The notes: a model not told the origin generated them from the sequence alone. A stretch of 64,000 bases of DNA from Paraburkholderia terricola (GCF_900142195.1 NZ_FRAB01000012.1:1-64000); one strand, 5' to 3'; positions 19,358-30,654 are shown, numbered from the stretch's first letter. Program-made: numbers and translations.

Positions 19358-21034
19358 ATGACGCTCGCTTCGTTGTCTTTTCTTGTCCGCGACGTGCTGC
19401 CGCGGTTATTCGCTTCGTCTGCTTTCGTGAACGCCAAGCCCCGCCGGTTCGCGCCGCGCACCGCGGCCCTGCTGCTTGTCTGCGCCGCGCTCGGCTGCGG
19501 CGGCGCGGCGCTGCCGCTTGCCGCCGAGGCTCGCGTCAAGGCCGCGCATCCGCGCGTCAACGTCACCACGGTGTTGCCGCCGCAGGTCATGGCCGGCTTG
19601 CAGCGCGCCCACGTGCCCTTGTCGTCGATCAGCGTGGTGGTGGAAAAAATCGGCGACCGCACGCCGATCGTCGCGCTCAACGCAGGCAAGCCGATGATGC
19701 CCGCCTCGACGATGAAGCTCGTCACCACTTACGCCGGCCTGTCGATTCTCGGCGCGGACTATCGCTGGCGCACGAACGCCTACGCGGACGGCAGCGTCGA
19801 CGCCAACGGCGTGCTGCACGGCAATCTCTACATCCAGGGCACGGGCGACCCGAAGCTAGTGCCGGAAGAACTGATCGACCTCGTGCAGAAGATCCGCAAG
19901 GCGGGCATCACCGGCATCGACGGCGCGCTGGTGCTCGACAAGCGCTACTTCGATCCGTCCACGCGCGACCTGCCGCCCTTCGACGACGACGCCAGCGCGC
20001 CGTACAACGTCGGCCCCGATCCGCTGCTCTACGCGTTCAAGTCGCTGTCGTTCACGCTGACGCCTTCGTCCGACGGCAGCGTCGCGATCGACGTGCTGCC
20101 GGCGCTCGCGCAGTTGCAGATCGACAATCAGATGCGCGCGGTCAACGGCCCATGCCGCGGCGACGCGGCTTCGGTGTCGCCGTCCGTCGCGCCGCAAGCC
20201 AACGGCACGGTCATCGCGTCGTTCACCGGCGACTATTCGGTGCGCTGCGGCCCGCGCACCCTCAACGTCGCGGTGCTCGATCACTCCGCGTTTTTCGCGG
20301 GCGGCTTCCTCGCGCTCTGGCAGCAAAGCGGCGGCACCTTCAGCGGCGCGACCCGCGAGGGCGCGGTGCCGCTCGGCGCGCGCCTCGTCGCCATGCATCA
20401 GGGGCCGGTGCTCTCCGATATCGTTCGCGACATCAACAAGTTCAGCAACAACACGATGGCGCGCAACCTGTTCCTGACCATCGGCGCGGCCGAGGAAAAG
20501 CCGCCCGCCACGCCCGCCAAATCGGCGCGCGCGATCGAGGCGTTTCTACGCCGCGACAGCGTCGACATGGAATACCTGACGCTCGACAACGGCTCGGGCC
20601 TCTCGCGCGACGAGCACATCACCGCGCTCGCGCTCGCCGATCTGCTGCAGCGGGCCAACGCGAGCCCGGTCGCCCAGGTGTTCGTGGAGTCGCTGCCGAT
20701 CGCGGGCGTCGACGGCACGATGCGCAACCGCTTGACCAACCGGGGCGCGGGCGGCAACGCGCACATCAAGACCGGCACCTTGCGCGACGTGCGGGCGATC
20801 GCGGGCTATGTGGCCTCGGCGGACGGCAACAGCTACGTGGTGGTCAGCCTCATCAACGATCCGCATTCGGAAGCGGCGCGCGCCGCGCACGACGCGTTGC
20901 TCGAGTGGGTGTACCAGGGACCGGAACAGGGCACGAGGCAAGTCGCGGCGCCCGTCACCGAACCGCGCGCTAAATCGGCCAGCGCGGCGGACGGCAAACC
21001 CAGGAAAAACCCGCGCAAACGCGGCGCCCATTGA
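19358..21034 (+). CDS. dacB: D-alanyl-D-alanine carboxypeptidase/endopeptidase (PBP4)
   Basis: 558 residues. A hydrophobic export signal at about 31-55 (TAALLLVCAALGCGGAALPL) directs it to the periplasm. The three penicillin-binding motifs are present: SxxK in MPASTMKLVTTYAG, SxN in NKFSNNTMARNLF, and KTG in AHIKTGTLRDVRA. It trims peptidoglycan peptides. The start at MTLASLSFLV is uncertain; the in-frame extension upstream is Arg-rich, and a later methionine would cut the signal. The C-terminal tail (about 40 residues) is Arg/Lys/Pro-rich and hydrophilic. It is monocistronic, with 194 bp to the next gene. Confidence 0.9.
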   Translation: MTLASLSFLVRDVLPRLFASSAFVNAKPRRFAPRTAALLLVCAALGCGGAALPLAAEARVKAAHPRVNVTTVLPPQVMAGLQRAHVPLSSISVVVEKIGDRTPIVALNAGKPMMPASTMKLVTTYAGLSILGADYRWRTNAYADGSVDANGVLHGNLYIQGTGDPKLVPEELIDLVQKIRKAGITGIDGALVLDKRYFDPSTRDLPPFDDDASAPYNVGPDPLLYAFKSLSFTLTPSSDGSVAIDVLPALAQLQIDNQMRAVNGPCRGDAASVSPSVAPQANGTVIASFTGDYSVRCGPRTLNVAVLDHSAFFAGGFLALWQQSGGTFSGATREGAVPLGARLVAMHQGPVLSDIVRDINKFSNNTMARNLFLTIGAAEEKPPATPAKSARAIEAFLRRDSVDMEYLTLDNGSGLSRDEHITALALADLLQRANASPVAQVFVESLPIAGVDGTMRNRLTNRGAGGNAHIKTGTLRDVRAIAGYVASADGNSYVVVSLINDPHSEAARAAHDALLEWVYQGPEQGTRQVAAPVTEPRAKSASAADGKPRKNPRKRGAH

Positions 21035-21228
21035 GGATTCCTTCTAGCGAAGCCGCGCGCGCCCATGCCCTAAGCGTGTACGCTGTCGGGCAGTGTTCGA
21101 GGGGCGCGTAAAACACCCAACGCGGCGCGCGAGCCGCGCAGCCGCCACGGTAGCGAGGGCTCCTCAAACGATAACGACACCAACCGCCGCGGCACACGCG
21201 GCGCTCAGGGACCACGGAGGAAGACACG

Positions 21229-22179
21229 ATGCAATTCGATGCCGAATTGCTGCTGCTCGCCATGGCGCCGGTCTTTCTCGCATGCATCGGCTGGGAGGCG
21301 TGGCATCTGCGGCGCACGCGCCCCGGCGCGCGGCTCTATAGCTGGCCCGACACGCTCTGCAACGTCGCGCTCGCGCTGATGCAGCAAGCCGCCGACAAAC
21401 TCGCATGGCTCGCCATCATTCCCGTCTACGCGTTTGTCCACGACCATTACCGCGTCCACACCTGGCAGGCGAGCTGGGTGTCGTTCGCCGTGCTGTTCGT
21501 CGCGCAAGACCTGCTCTACTACGTGTTCCATCGTTGCAGTCATCGCGTGCGCTGGCTGTGGGCCGCGCACGTCGTGCATCACTCGTCGGAGCGGATGAAT
21601 TTTTCCACCGCGTTCCGTCAGAGCCTGATGTATCCGGTCGCCGGCATGTGGCTGTTCTGGATTCCGCTCGCCGTGCTCGGCTTTGCGCCGACGCAGATCG
21701 TCGCCATCGTGTTGATCAATCTCGGCTTCCAGTTTTTCGTGCATACGCAGGCGATCGGCAAATTCGGCGGCAAGCTCCGCTGGCTCGAGTACGTGTTCAA
21801 CACGCCGTCGATTCATCGCGTGCATCACGCGCGCAACGACCGTTATATCGACCGCAATTACGCCGGCGTGCTGGTGATCTGGGACCGGCTATTCGGCAGC
21901 TATGTCGAGGAAGATTCGCACGAGGCGCCGGTGTACGGCATCGTCGAACCGCTTCACACGTATAACCCGCTCAAGGCGACGTTTCACGAATGGACGTCGA
22001 TGGCCGCGGACTTCGCGAGCGTGCGCGGCTGGCGCAACAAGCTGCGCGCGCTGTTCGCGCCGCCCGCGTGGGCCGCGGATTATCACGCGCGCCGCGCCGC
22101 GGGCCCGGCGTCAATCACCCTGGATACGACGATGAACGAACGCAATACGGCCGCGTTTCAAACGACGCGCAGACCGTAG
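21229..22179 (+). CDS. Membrane fatty-acid hydroxylase / sterol desaturase family protein
   Basis: 316 residues with several hydrophobic helices. The histidine boxes that bind the di-iron centre are present: HRCSH, HVVHHSS and HRVHHARND, in the order and spacing of the fatty acid hydroxylase superfamily (ERG3, CrtR and related). It would hydroxylate or desaturate a lipid at the inner membrane. A GGAGG sequence 7 bases before the ATG supports the start. The substrate is unknown; bacterial members act on hopanoids, carotenoids or ether lipids. The C-terminal 40 residues are polar and variable. Confidence 0.85.
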   Translation: MQFDAELLLLAMAPVFLACIGWEAWHLRRTRPGARLYSWPDTLCNVALALMQQAADKLAWLAIIPVYAFVHDHYRVHTWQASWVSFAVLFVAQDLLYYVFHRCSHRVRWLWAAHVVHHSSERMNFSTAFRQSLMYPVAGMWLFWIPLAVLGFAPTQIVAIVLINLGFQFFVHTQAIGKFGGKLRWLEYVFNTPSIHRVHHARNDRYIDRNYAGVLVIWDRLFGSYVEEDSHEAPVYGIVEPLHTYNPLKATFHEWTSMAADFASVRGWRNKLRALFAPPAWAADYHARRAAGPASITLDTTMNERNTAAFQTTRRP

Positions 22180-22272
22180 AAGATTCTGTAAGCTGTCGTC
22201 ACGCCGCCGACGCGGCGGGCGCTGCCTGCAACACATGGCATAGGGCCAGACATACGAGGAGATGAAGTCAAA

Positions 22273-23433
22273 ATGAATCAAACAGCATCGAGGAAACAGC
22301 GGTGGTCGCGCGTCACGAAAGTCACGCTGGCCAGCACGGCGTTCGCGCTGCTTGCGGCGTGCGGCGGCGGCGATGACAACAACAATTCAAGCAGCACGCC
22401 TGCGGGCGGCGTGAAGTTGCAGATCGTGTCGTTCGGCGACAGCTTGTCGGACGTCGGCACCTATGCGCCGGTGATCCAGGGCAGCTTCGGCGGCGGCCGC
22501 TTCACGACCAATCCCGGTGAGGTGTGGACGCAGAAGGTTGCCGAATACTATGGCGACACGTTGTCCGCTGCGGCGCTCGGCGGCTTTGGTCAACCGCTCG
22601 TGAACACCTCCGGCTACGGCTACGCGCAAGGCGGCGCGCGCGTGGTGGACCCGAACGGTCCGGGGCACGCGGCGGCCGGACAACCGAGCTATGCGCAAGC
22701 CACCACCGTGCCGGTCGTCACGCAGGTGCAAAACTATCTGTCCGCTCACGGCAGCTTCAATTCGAATCAACTGGTGCTCGTGAACGGCGGCGCCAACGAT
22801 ATTTTCGTGCAACTCTCCGCGCTCACGGCCGCGATCCAGACCGACATCGCCGGCGGCATGGACGCGCAAACTGCGGTACTGAAGGAAACGCAAAACACGC
22901 TGGTGCCGGTGGCTGTCGCGCTAGCGCAGCAGGTCGGCGTGATTCTGCAGAACGGCGCAACGCACGTGGTGGTGGCGAACGTTCCGGACATCGGCAGCAC
23001 GCCGCTCGCGCAGTCGTTGATCCCGACGTCGGGGCCGCTCGCGCCGACGTTGTTGTCCGGGATCACGAAGGTGTATAACGCCGCGTTCTTCGGTGCGTTA
23101 CAGCAGGCCGGCATCTACAGCAAGGTCATTCCTATCGACGCTTACACATGGCAGGACACGCTGATGGCCAACGCATCGGCCAGCGGTTTTACCGTGACGA
23201 ACACGGGCACGGCGTGTAATTTGACCGCGATGGCGGCGGCCGCCGCGCAGTACGGCGTACCCAATCCGTCGGCGTATGCGTCGTCGCTGTTCTGCTCGCC
23301 GCAAACCTACACGGTCGCGGGCGCGGATCAGACTTACATGTTTGCCGATACGGTGCATCCGACGACGCACGTGCATGCGCTGTTCGCACAGTACGTGCAG
23401 CAGCAGATCGCGGCTAGTGGGCTTGGCAAGTGA
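22273..23433 (+). CDS. SGNH/GDSL-type esterase lipoprotein
   Basis: 386 residues. The N-terminus ends in LLAACGGGDDNNNSSS, a lipobox plus a flexible linker, so it is a predicted lipoprotein. Block I is VSFGDSLSDVGTY (nucleophile Ser), block III is NGGANDIFVQ (Gly-x-Asn-Asp), and block V is FADTVHPTTHVHALFAQ (Asp-x-x-His), giving a complete SGNH hydrolase triad. It should hydrolyse esters or lipids outside the inner membrane. A GAGGAG sequence lies upstream, somewhat far from the ATG. It ends in a strong terminator at 23481-23510. Confidence 0.88.
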   Translation: MNQTASRKQRWSRVTKVTLASTAFALLAACGGGDDNNNSSSTPAGGVKLQIVSFGDSLSDVGTYAPVIQGSFGGGRFTTNPGEVWTQKVAEYYGDTLSAAALGGFGQPLVNTSGYGYAQGGARVVDPNGPGHAAAGQPSYAQATTVPVVTQVQNYLSAHGSFNSNQLVLVNGGANDIFVQLSALTAAIQTDIAGGMDAQTAVLKETQNTLVPVAVALAQQVGVILQNGATHVVVANVPDIGSTPLAQSLIPTSGPLAPTLLSGITKVYNAAFFGALQQAGIYSKVIPIDAYTWQDTLMANASASGFTVTNTGTACNLTAMAAAAAQYGVPNPSAYASSLFCSPQTYTVAGADQTYMFADTVHPTTHVHALFAQYVQQQIAASGLGK

Positions 23434-23480
23434 GGTGATTCAGGGCGCCGTGTGACGGCGTTGGTTTTTTATTCCGCGAA

Positions 23481-23510
23481 CGCCTGGCTGGTTTCAAGCC
23501 AGGCGTTTTT
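23481..23510 (+). terminator. Rho-independent terminator after the GDSL esterase
   Basis: CGCCTGGCT-GGTTTCA-AGCCAGGCG followed by TTTTT: a perfect 9-bp stem with a T-run. Confidence 0.9.
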
Positions 23511-23539
23511 CATGGTGTGCGCGAACCCGAAGCCGAATC

Positions 23540-24598
23540 TTAGCCCTGCGCTTCAAACGCAGCCGCGGCGCGGCCAAGCCGGTCATTGACGGCGATCCAC
23601 TCGATCGTGTCCGGCAGTTTCTCGATGAGAATCCGCGCTACGTTCGCCCGATCCAACGCTCGCAGCAAACCGTACAACTCGCGCGCGTAAACGTGCGGAT
23701 CCTCAGGCGCGGCAACGAAATGCACGCCTTCGGCGTCAGCCCAGCGTCCGGCACGCGAAGCGCGCGCCACCAACGCGACACGTTCGTCGGCTCGATCCGC
23801 ATGACGCGCGGCAAGCAACGGCTCGATCGCCTCGAAAGGCAGCAGCGCCAACGGCGTGCGCGGCGCATAGTGCGCTTTCAGCGTACCCGAGGCGCGCGGC
23901 GCGGTCGCGTCGGAGCCATCCGGCAAGCGCGGCGCCTCGCCGAGCACGTCGGCGATATCTTGCGGCGTCACCCGCCCCGGTCGCAACAACGCGGGAAAGC
24001 CGCGCGACAGGTCCACGATCGTCGACTCGATGCCGACATCCGACGCGCCGCCATCCAGCACATGAATCGTGCCGCCGAACTCGTCGCGCACATGTTGCGC
24101 GGTGGTCGGGCTCACATGCCCGAACCGGTTCGCCGATGGCGCCGCCACCCCGCCATGTCCGTCGCGCAACGCGCTGAACGCCTCCAGCAAGGCCTGCGCC
24201 ACGGGATGCGACGGACAGCGCAGCCCCACCGAATCCTGCCCGCCGCTCACCGCCGGATTGATCCGCGCGGCACGCTTCAGAATCAACGTCAGCGGACCCG
24301 GCCAGAACGCGTCGATCAAACGCTGCGCCTCGGCCGGCAAATACTCGACCCAATAATTCGGATCGCCTTGCGGCGCGAGATGCACGATCACCGGATGATT
24401 CGCCGGCCGGCCCTTCGCCGCGTAAATACGCGCGACCGCGTCCGGGTTCTCGGCGTCGCCGCCGAGTCCGTACACGGTCTCCGTGGGGAAGGCGACGAGA
24501 CCGCCCGCGTCGAGCAGCGCCGCGGCCTGCTCGATCTGCGCGGCGGTGACGGGCAACGCGTTCGCCGCGCCCTCGGCCGGTTTCTGTTGATCGGGCAT
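23540..24598 (-). CDS. tsaC: L-threonylcarbamoyladenylate synthase (Sua5/YrdC type)
   Basis: 352 residues. Residues about 15-215 are a YrdC domain (GGLVAFPTETVYGLGGDAENP, KGRPANHPVIVHL, PSANRFGHVSPTT). The remaining 130 are the Sua5 C-terminal domain, so this is the long Sua5 form rather than the short TsaC. It makes threonylcarbamoyl-AMP from threonine, bicarbonate and ATP for the t6A37 modification of ANN-decoding tRNAs. It is the last gene of the purC-purE-purK run, 8 bp after purK. The start MPDQQKPAEG is chosen because upstream codons overlap purK. Confidence 0.9.
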   Translation of the reverse strand: MPDQQKPAEGAANALPVTAAQIEQAAALLDAGGLVAFPTETVYGLGGDAENPDAVARIYAAKGRPANHPVIVHLAPQGDPNYWVEYLPAEAQRLIDAFWPGPLTLILKRAARINPAVSGGQDSVGLRCPSHPVAQALLEAFSALRDGHGGVAAPSANRFGHVSPTTAQHVRDEFGGTIHVLDGGASDVGIESTIVDLSRGFPALLRPGRVTPQDIADVLGEAPRLPDGSDATAPRASGTLKAHYAPRTPLALLPFEAIEPLLAARHADRADERVALVARASRAGRWADAEGVHFVAAPEDPHVYARELYGLLRALDRANVARILIEKLPDTIEWIAVNDRLGRAAAAFEAQG

Positions 24599-24606
24599 GG
24601 CGCGCG

Positions 24607-25836
<1,230 letters not shown>

Positions 25837-25895
25837 TCAAACTGCACGCCGGCCGGGGGTCAAACGGGGGACGTCTAAAACAATCGCCTTCGCGC

Positions 25896-26414
25896 TTACA
25901 GCGCAGGCAGCACCATGGCGTGAGCCGCCTCGTTCTGGCGCACACGGAACGCCGCCAGTTTCTCCGCATACTCCGCGCTCGTGCCGCTCAGGATCGACAC
26001 CGCGAACAGCGCCGCATTCGCCGCGCCCGCTTCACCGATCGCAAACGTGGCGACCGGCACCCCCTTGGGCATCTGCACGATCGAATGCAGCGAATCGACG
26101 CCCTTCAGATACTTGCTCGCCACCGGCACGCCGAGCACCGGCACCGTGGTCTTGGCCGCCAGCATGCCCGGTAGATGCGCCGCGCCGCCCGCGCCCGCGA
26201 TGATCGCGCGGATGCCGCGCTCGCGCGCGCTCTCGGCGTAGGCGAACATCTCGTCGGGCATGCGGTGCGCGGAGACGACCTTCGCTTCGTACGGCACGCC
26301 GAATTGCTGGAGAATCGCCACGGCGTTTCTCATCACTTCCCAGTCGGAACTGGACCCCATCAGCACGCCGACGACTGGCGCGGCATGCGTGTGGGCAGTC
26401 TGGACTTCACTCAT
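25896..26414 (-). CDS. purE: N5-carboxyaminoimidazole ribonucleotide mutase
   Basis: 172 residues. [20 protein letters not shown] and [19 protein letters not shown] are the substrate loop with the conserved Ser-Ser-Asp and His. [24 protein letters not shown] is the second binding loop. Class I PurE, which converts N5-CAIR to CAIR. It lies 139 bp downstream of purC; a conserved hairpin-like repeat (26495-26519) sits in that gap. Confidence 0.96.
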   Translation of the reverse strand: MSEVQTAHTHAAPVVGVLMGSSSDWEVMRNAVAILQQFGVPYEAKVVSAHRMPDEMFAYAESARERGIRAIIAGAGGAAHLPGMLAAKTTVPVLGVPVASKYLKGVDSLHSIVQMPKGVPVATFAIGEAGAANAALFAVSILSGTSAEYAEKLAAFRVRQNEAAHAMVLPAL

Positions 26415-26494
26415 GTTGCGGCTTCCTTGTTTCTTGAGAGCGCCCCGGACCTGTCGCTGCGCGCCTGGCCTTCAGGGGACTTCCTGCCGGAGCG

Positions 26495-26519
26495 AAAACC
26501 TGGGGCGGCCCGGCGTTTT
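26495..26519 (-). repeat. 25-bp leader motif upstream of purE (copy 1)
   Basis: On the minus strand it begins AAAACGCCGGGC and ends GCCCCAGGTTTT with one base between. It differs in that single central base from the copy ahead of ilvE (33386-33410), in the same orientation to its gene. It lies about 80 bases before the purE start. Its ends can pair (AAAAC with GTTTT, GGGC with GCCC) around an internal loop. Confidence 0.7.
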
Positions 26520-26553
26520 CCCGCGCGGCGCGAGTCCACCCAGGCGCGCGTAA

Positions 26554-27444
26554 TCAGGCCAGCTTGTGACCGGTCAGGCGTTCGAGCGCTTCCTGATACT
26601 TCTCGCCCGTCTTCGTCACCACGTCGTCGGGCAGCTTCGGCGCCGGCGGTTCCTTTTTCCACGACTGCGTTTCGAGCCAGTCGCGTACGAACTGCTTGTC
26701 GAACGAAGGCGGATTGGTGCCGACCTGATACTGGTCAGCCGGCCAGAAACGCGACGAATCGGCGGTGAGCGCCTCGTCCATCAGGTATAGCTTGCCGTGA
26801 TTGTCGAGACCGAATTCGAACTTCGTGTCCGCGATGATGATGCCGCGCGTGGCCGCGTAATCAGCGGCTTCCTTGTACAGCTTGATCGAGATGTCGCGGA
26901 TCGTGGCCGACAGTTCCGTGCCGATGCGGCGCTCCATCTCGTTGTAGGTGATGTTTTCGTCGTGGTGGCCCATTTCGGCCTTGGCCGCCGGCGTGAAGAT
27001 CGGCTCGGGCAGCTTCTGCGCGTTCTGCAGGCCGGGCGGCAATTCCACGCCGCACACCGAGCCGGTGGCCTGGTAGTCTTTCCAGCCGCTGCCGGCCAGA
27101 TAGCCGCGCACGACTGCCTCGACGAGAATCGGCTCGAGGCGCTTCACGACGACCGCCCGGCCCTTGACCTGCTCGACTTCGTCCGCGGCCACGACGGATT
27201 CGGGCGCCACACCCGTCAGATGATTCGGCACCACGTGCTTCAGCTTCTCGAACCAGAAGTTCGCCATTTCGTTGAGCACGCGGCCCTTGTTCGGAATCGG
27301 CTCGCCCATGATGACGTCGAACGCCGACAGACGGTCGGTCGTGACGATCAGCAACTGGTCGTTGCCCACCGCATAGTTGTCGCGGACTTTACCGCGGCCG
27401 AGCAGCGGCAGCGAGTGGAGCGTGGATTCGTAAAGGGTAGACAT
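26554..27444 (-). CDS. purC: SAICAR synthase (phosphoribosylaminoimidazole-succinocarboxamide synthase)
   Basis: 296 residues, the longer proteobacterial form. [30 protein letters not shown] is the ATP-binding start, and [32 protein letters not shown] is the substrate and metal site. It ligates aspartate to CAIR. First of the three purine genes on this strand, 144 bp downstream of fba, from which it is separated by two hairpins. Confidence 0.96.
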   Translation of the reverse strand: MSTLYESTLHSLPLLGRGKVRDNYAVGNDQLLIVTTDRLSAFDVIMGEPIPNKGRVLNEMANFWFEKLKHVVPNHLTGVAPESVVAADEVEQVKGRAVVVKRLEPILVEAVVRGYLAGSGWKDYQATGSVCGVELPPGLQNAQKLPEPIFTPAAKAEMGHHDENITYNEMERRIGTELSATIRDISIKLYKEAADYAATRGIIIADTKFEFGLDNHGKLYLMDEALTADSSRFWPADQYQVGTNPPSFDKQFVRDWLETQSWKKEPPAPKLPDDVVTKTGEKYQEALERLTGHKLA

Positions 27445-27498
27445 CGTCGTGGTTCGCTAAAAGTGAGGCAAAAAAGTGTGAGCGGAACAAAAGGGAAA

Positions 27499-27528
27499 CG
27501 CCGTTCCCCGGATGATGCGGGAACGGCG
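27499..27528 (-). terminator. Rho-independent terminator between fba and purC
   Basis: CGCCGTTCCC and GGGAACGGCG form a perfect 10-bp stem with a 10-base loop. On the minus strand TTTCCCTTTTG follows. Confidence 0.75.
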
Positions 27529-27540
27529 ATCTAACGACAA

Positions 27541-27558
27541 CCTGGCCAAACGGCCAGG
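27541..27558 (-). terminator. Second hairpin after fba
   Basis: CCTGGCC-AAAC-GGCCAGG, a perfect 7-bp stem 30 bases beyond the fba stop, followed on the minus strand by TTGTCGTT. It could be part of a tandem terminator with 27499-27528. Confidence 0.55.
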
Positions 27559-27588
27559 CGCAGAGCCAAAGCTTGACCCCGATGCAGC

Positions 27589-28653
27589 TTAACGGACGAC
27601 TTGCGCGAGCTCGCCCGACTTGTACTTCTCCGCGATTTTATCAAGCGAAACCGGCTTGATCTTGCCGGCCTGGCCTTCGCAGCCGAATTGCGTGTAGCGC
27701 TCGATACAGATCTTCATCGCGGCTTCGCGCGCCGGCTTCAGGTAATCGCGCGGATCGAACTTGCCCGGATTGGTCGCCATGTAGCGGCGGATCGCGCCGG
27801 TGATCGCGAGGCGCAAGTCGGTGTCGATGTTGACCTTGCGCACGCCGTTCTTGATGCCTTCCTGGATTTCCTCGACCGGCACGCCGTAGGTTTCCTTCAT
27901 GTCGCCGCCGAACTCGCGGATTTCCGCGAGCAGTTCCTGCGGCACCGACGACGAACCGTGCATCACCAGATGGGTGTTCGGAATGCGCTGGTGAATTTCC
28001 TTGATGCGCTGGATCGACAGGATGTCGCCCGTGGGCTTCTTGCTGAACTTGTACGCGCCGTGCGAGGTGCCGATCGCGATCGCGAGCGCGTCGCATTGCG
28101 TCAGCTTGACGAAGTCGGCGGCCTGTTCGGGATCGGTCAGCAGTTGCTCGCGGGTCATCGTGCCTTCCGCGCCGTGGCCGTCTTCCTTGTCGCCCTTCAT
28201 GGTTTCCAGCGAGCCCAGCACGCCCAGCTCCGCTTCCACGGTGATGCCGATCGAATGCGCCGCTTCCACCACCTTGCGCGACACCTCGACGTTGTATTCG
28301 TAGGAAGCGACCGTCTTGCCGTCGGCTTCGAGCGAACCGTCCATCATCACGCTGGTGAAACCGCTGCGGATCGCCGCCATGCAGACCGCCGGCGACTGCC
28401 CGTGGTCCTGGTGCATCACGACGGGGATGTGCGGATAGGACTCGACCGCCGCTTCGATCAGGTGGCGCAGGAACGCCTCGCCCGCGTACTTACGCGCACC
28501 GGCGGAAGCCTGCATGATGACCGGTGCGTTGACCTTGTCGGCCGCCGCCATGATCGCCTGCACCTGCTCCAGGTTGTTCACGTTGAATGCCGGAAGGCCG
28601 TAGCCGTTTTCAGCGGCATGGTCCAGCAGTTGACGCATTGATACGAGAGGCAT
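27589..28653 (-). CDS. fba: Class II fructose-1,6-bisphosphate aldolase
   Basis: 354 residues, the class IIB length typical of Burkholderiales (often called CbbA). The zinc ligands are visible in [28 protein letters not shown] and [25 protein letters not shown] is the N-terminal signature. It splits fructose-1,6-bisphosphate into DHAP and glyceraldehyde-3-phosphate. It follows pyk and pgk on the same strand, so a lower-glycolysis cluster is likely, ended by the terminators at 27499-27558. Confidence 0.95.
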   Translation of the reverse strand: MPLVSMRQLLDHAAENGYGLPAFNVNNLEQVQAIMAAADKVNAPVIMQASAGARKYAGEAFLRHLIEAAVESYPHIPVVMHQDHGQSPAVCMAAIRSGFTSVMMDGSLEADGKTVASYEYNVEVSRKVVEAAHSIGITVEAELGVLGSLETMKGDKEDGHGAEGTMTREQLLTDPEQAADFVKLTQCDALAIAIGTSHGAYKFSKKPTGDILSIQRIKEIHQRIPNTHLVMHGSSSVPQELLAEIREFGGDMKETYGVPVEEIQEGIKNGVRKVNIDTDLRLAITGAIRRYMATNPGKFDPRDYLKPAREAAMKICIERYTQFGCEGQAGKIKPVSLDKIAEKYKSGELAQVVR

Positions 28654-28901
28654 GCTGTAACTCCTTAGATTGAAACGAATTCTTATGCCGTCGGCATCTT
28701 TTGGGCGATTCGATCGCGAAGCAAGCTGCGCACCCTTTCGCTCGGTCGGCGCAGTTCGCGCAGCCTGGAAAGCGCGCGGCGCATCTACCTTCGCCCAAGC
28801 GCGCTGTTCGAGTCTGTGCGCCGCCTCTCGCGGGGCATGACAGCCTGCTTCGCTCGATCAAGCCTGTGCCGATCGAGCAGTCTGCTACTCGTCGCAGCGA
28901 A

Positions 28902-30338
28902 TCAATACGGTTCGCCGACCCGCACGATCTTCAGCGTATTCGTGCCGCCGGCCTGGCCCATCGGCTCGCCGACGGTCAGCACCACCATGTCGCCGCGCGA
29001 CGCGTAGCCCTTGCTCACCACGGTTTCCAGCGCCTGTTGCAACGCGGTGTCGCGGTCGGTGTTGGTGTCCAGATGCAGCGAGGTCACGTTGCGGTACAGC
29101 GCCATCGCGCGTTCGCTGCCGACGCGCGGCGTGAGCGCGAAAATCGGCACGTGCGTCCAGTGACGCGACATCCACAGCGCGGTCGAACCGGATTCAGTCA
29201 GCGCCACGATCGCCTTCGCGCCCAGGTGATACGCGGTGAACAGCGCGCCCATCGCGATGGACTGGTCGATGCGCGTGAACGTTCGATTGAGGAAGTCCTT
29301 GTCCAGCTCCGACTGTTCCGACTTTTCGGCTTCGATACAGATCGCCGCCATCGTCTCGATGGTTTGCACCGGGTACTTGCCCGCCGCCGATTCCGCCGAC
29401 AGCATCACCGCGTCGGTGCCGTCGAGCACGGCGTTGGCCACGTCCGACACTTCGGCGCGGGTCGGCACCGGCGCGTTGACCATCGACTCCATCATCTGCG
29501 TGGCGGTGATCACGAACTTGTTCGATTCGCGCGCCATCCGGATCATGCGCTTTTGCAGCGCGGGAACCGCGGCATTGCCCACTTCCACGGCCAGATCACC
29601 GCGCGCGACCATGATGCCGTCCGACGCGTCGAGGATGCCTTGCAGCGCCGGAATCGCTTCCGCGCGCTCGATCTTGGCGATCATCTTCGGCTTGATGCCG
29701 TAGGGCGCGCCGGCGATGTTCGCCAGTTGGCGGGCCATTTCCATGTCCGTGGCGTTCTTCGGGAACGATACCGCGACAAAATCCACGCCGAGCGACATCG
29801 CCGTGCGGATGTCCTCCATGTCTTTCGCGGTCAGCGCGGGCGCCGTCAGACCGCCGCCCTGGCGGTTGATGCCCTTGTTGTTCGACAGATCGCCGCCGAT
29901 CTTGACGGTGGTGTGAATCTCGTTGCCGAGCACGCGGACCACGTTCAGCACGATCAGGCCGTCGTTGAGCAACAGCACGTCGCCCGGCTTCAGGTCGCGC
30001 GGCAGGTCCTTGTAGTCGAGACCGGCGCGTTCCTGGTTGCCGAGTTCACAGTCGGCGTCGAGAATGAACGGCTCGCCGGCGACCAGCGCGACCTTGCCGT
30101 TTTCGAATTTGCCCACGCGGATCTTCGGGCCTTGCAGGTCCGCCATGATGGCGACTTCGCGGCCGGCCTGACGGGCCGCCTCGCGCACGAATTCGGCGCG
30201 CTGGCGGTGGTCGTCGGCGGTGCCGTGCGAGAAATTGAGCCGCACCACGTCGGCCCCTGCCTGAATCATTTGCAGGAGGATTTCCGGCGTGCTGGAAGCC
30301 GGTCCGATGGTGGCGACAATCTTGGTGGCGCGATGCAT
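28902..30338 (-). CDS. pyk: Pyruvate kinase
   Basis: 478 residues from MHRATKIVATIGPASSTPE. VVRLNFSHGTADDHR, IMADLQGPKIRVGKF, MIAKIERAEAIPALQGI and MVARGDLAVEVG are the substrate, metal and catalytic motifs. It makes pyruvate and ATP from phosphoenolpyruvate. GAGGAG lies 6 bases upstream of the chosen ATG and settles the start, although the frame stays open for another 105 codons to a GTG that almost abuts the pgk stop codon. Confidence 0.95.
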   Translation of the reverse strand: MHRATKIVATIGPASSTPEILLQMIQAGADVVRLNFSHGTADDHRQRAEFVREAARQAGREVAIMADLQGPKIRVGKFENGKVALVAGEPFILDADCELGNQERAGLDYKDLPRDLKPGDVLLLNDGLIVLNVVRVLGNEIHTTVKIGGDLSNNKGINRQGGGLTAPALTAKDMEDIRTAMSLGVDFVAVSFPKNATDMEMARQLANIAGAPYGIKPKMIAKIERAEAIPALQGILDASDGIMVARGDLAVEVGNAAVPALQKRMIRMARESNKFVITATQMMESMVNAPVPTRAEVSDVANAVLDGTDAVMLSAESAAGKYPVQTIETMAAICIEAEKSEQSELDKDFLNRTFTRIDQSIAMGALFTAYHLGAKAIVALTESGSTALWMSRHWTHVPIFALTPRVGSERAMALYRNVTSLHLDTNTDRDTALQQALETVVSKGYASRGDMVVLTVGEPMGQAGGTNTLKIVRVGEPY

Positions 30339-30654
30339 GAGTCTCCTCGTCTGGGTGAGATCGCTGGAAAGAGCGCTGCGAGTCGGATGCGGAGGCTGCG
30401 CACCGAAGGATGCTGCCAGGGGCTGCGCGCCGGTTGAAACCAGCGTCGCTTTATTGGATGAAGCGGTGTTCGATACGGGCACGCGGGGCGCCGGCGGGGG
30501 AGCGAGCACGGCCGTTTCGCCGAGAGTCCGCGCCGCTATCGGGGCGGCGGCGGAGCGCGCCGGGCGCTCCCCTGCCGATGCTGCCGCGGTGTTGCGCGGC
30601 GACTTGCCGCCGCGCGCCTTGGCGGACTTGACCGTGGGGGAGCGCGTCGCCACG
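30339..30654 (-). other. Gap between pgk and pyk, with an open in-frame extension of pyk
   Basis: About 316 bp. The minus strand is open in the pyk frame from a GTG at 30653, one base after the pgk TGA. It would encode a basic Ala/Pro/Ser-rich peptide with no motif. The strong ribosome-binding site at the pyk ATG argues for a non-coding spacer or a chance open frame; no other gene is visible. Confidence 0.4.
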
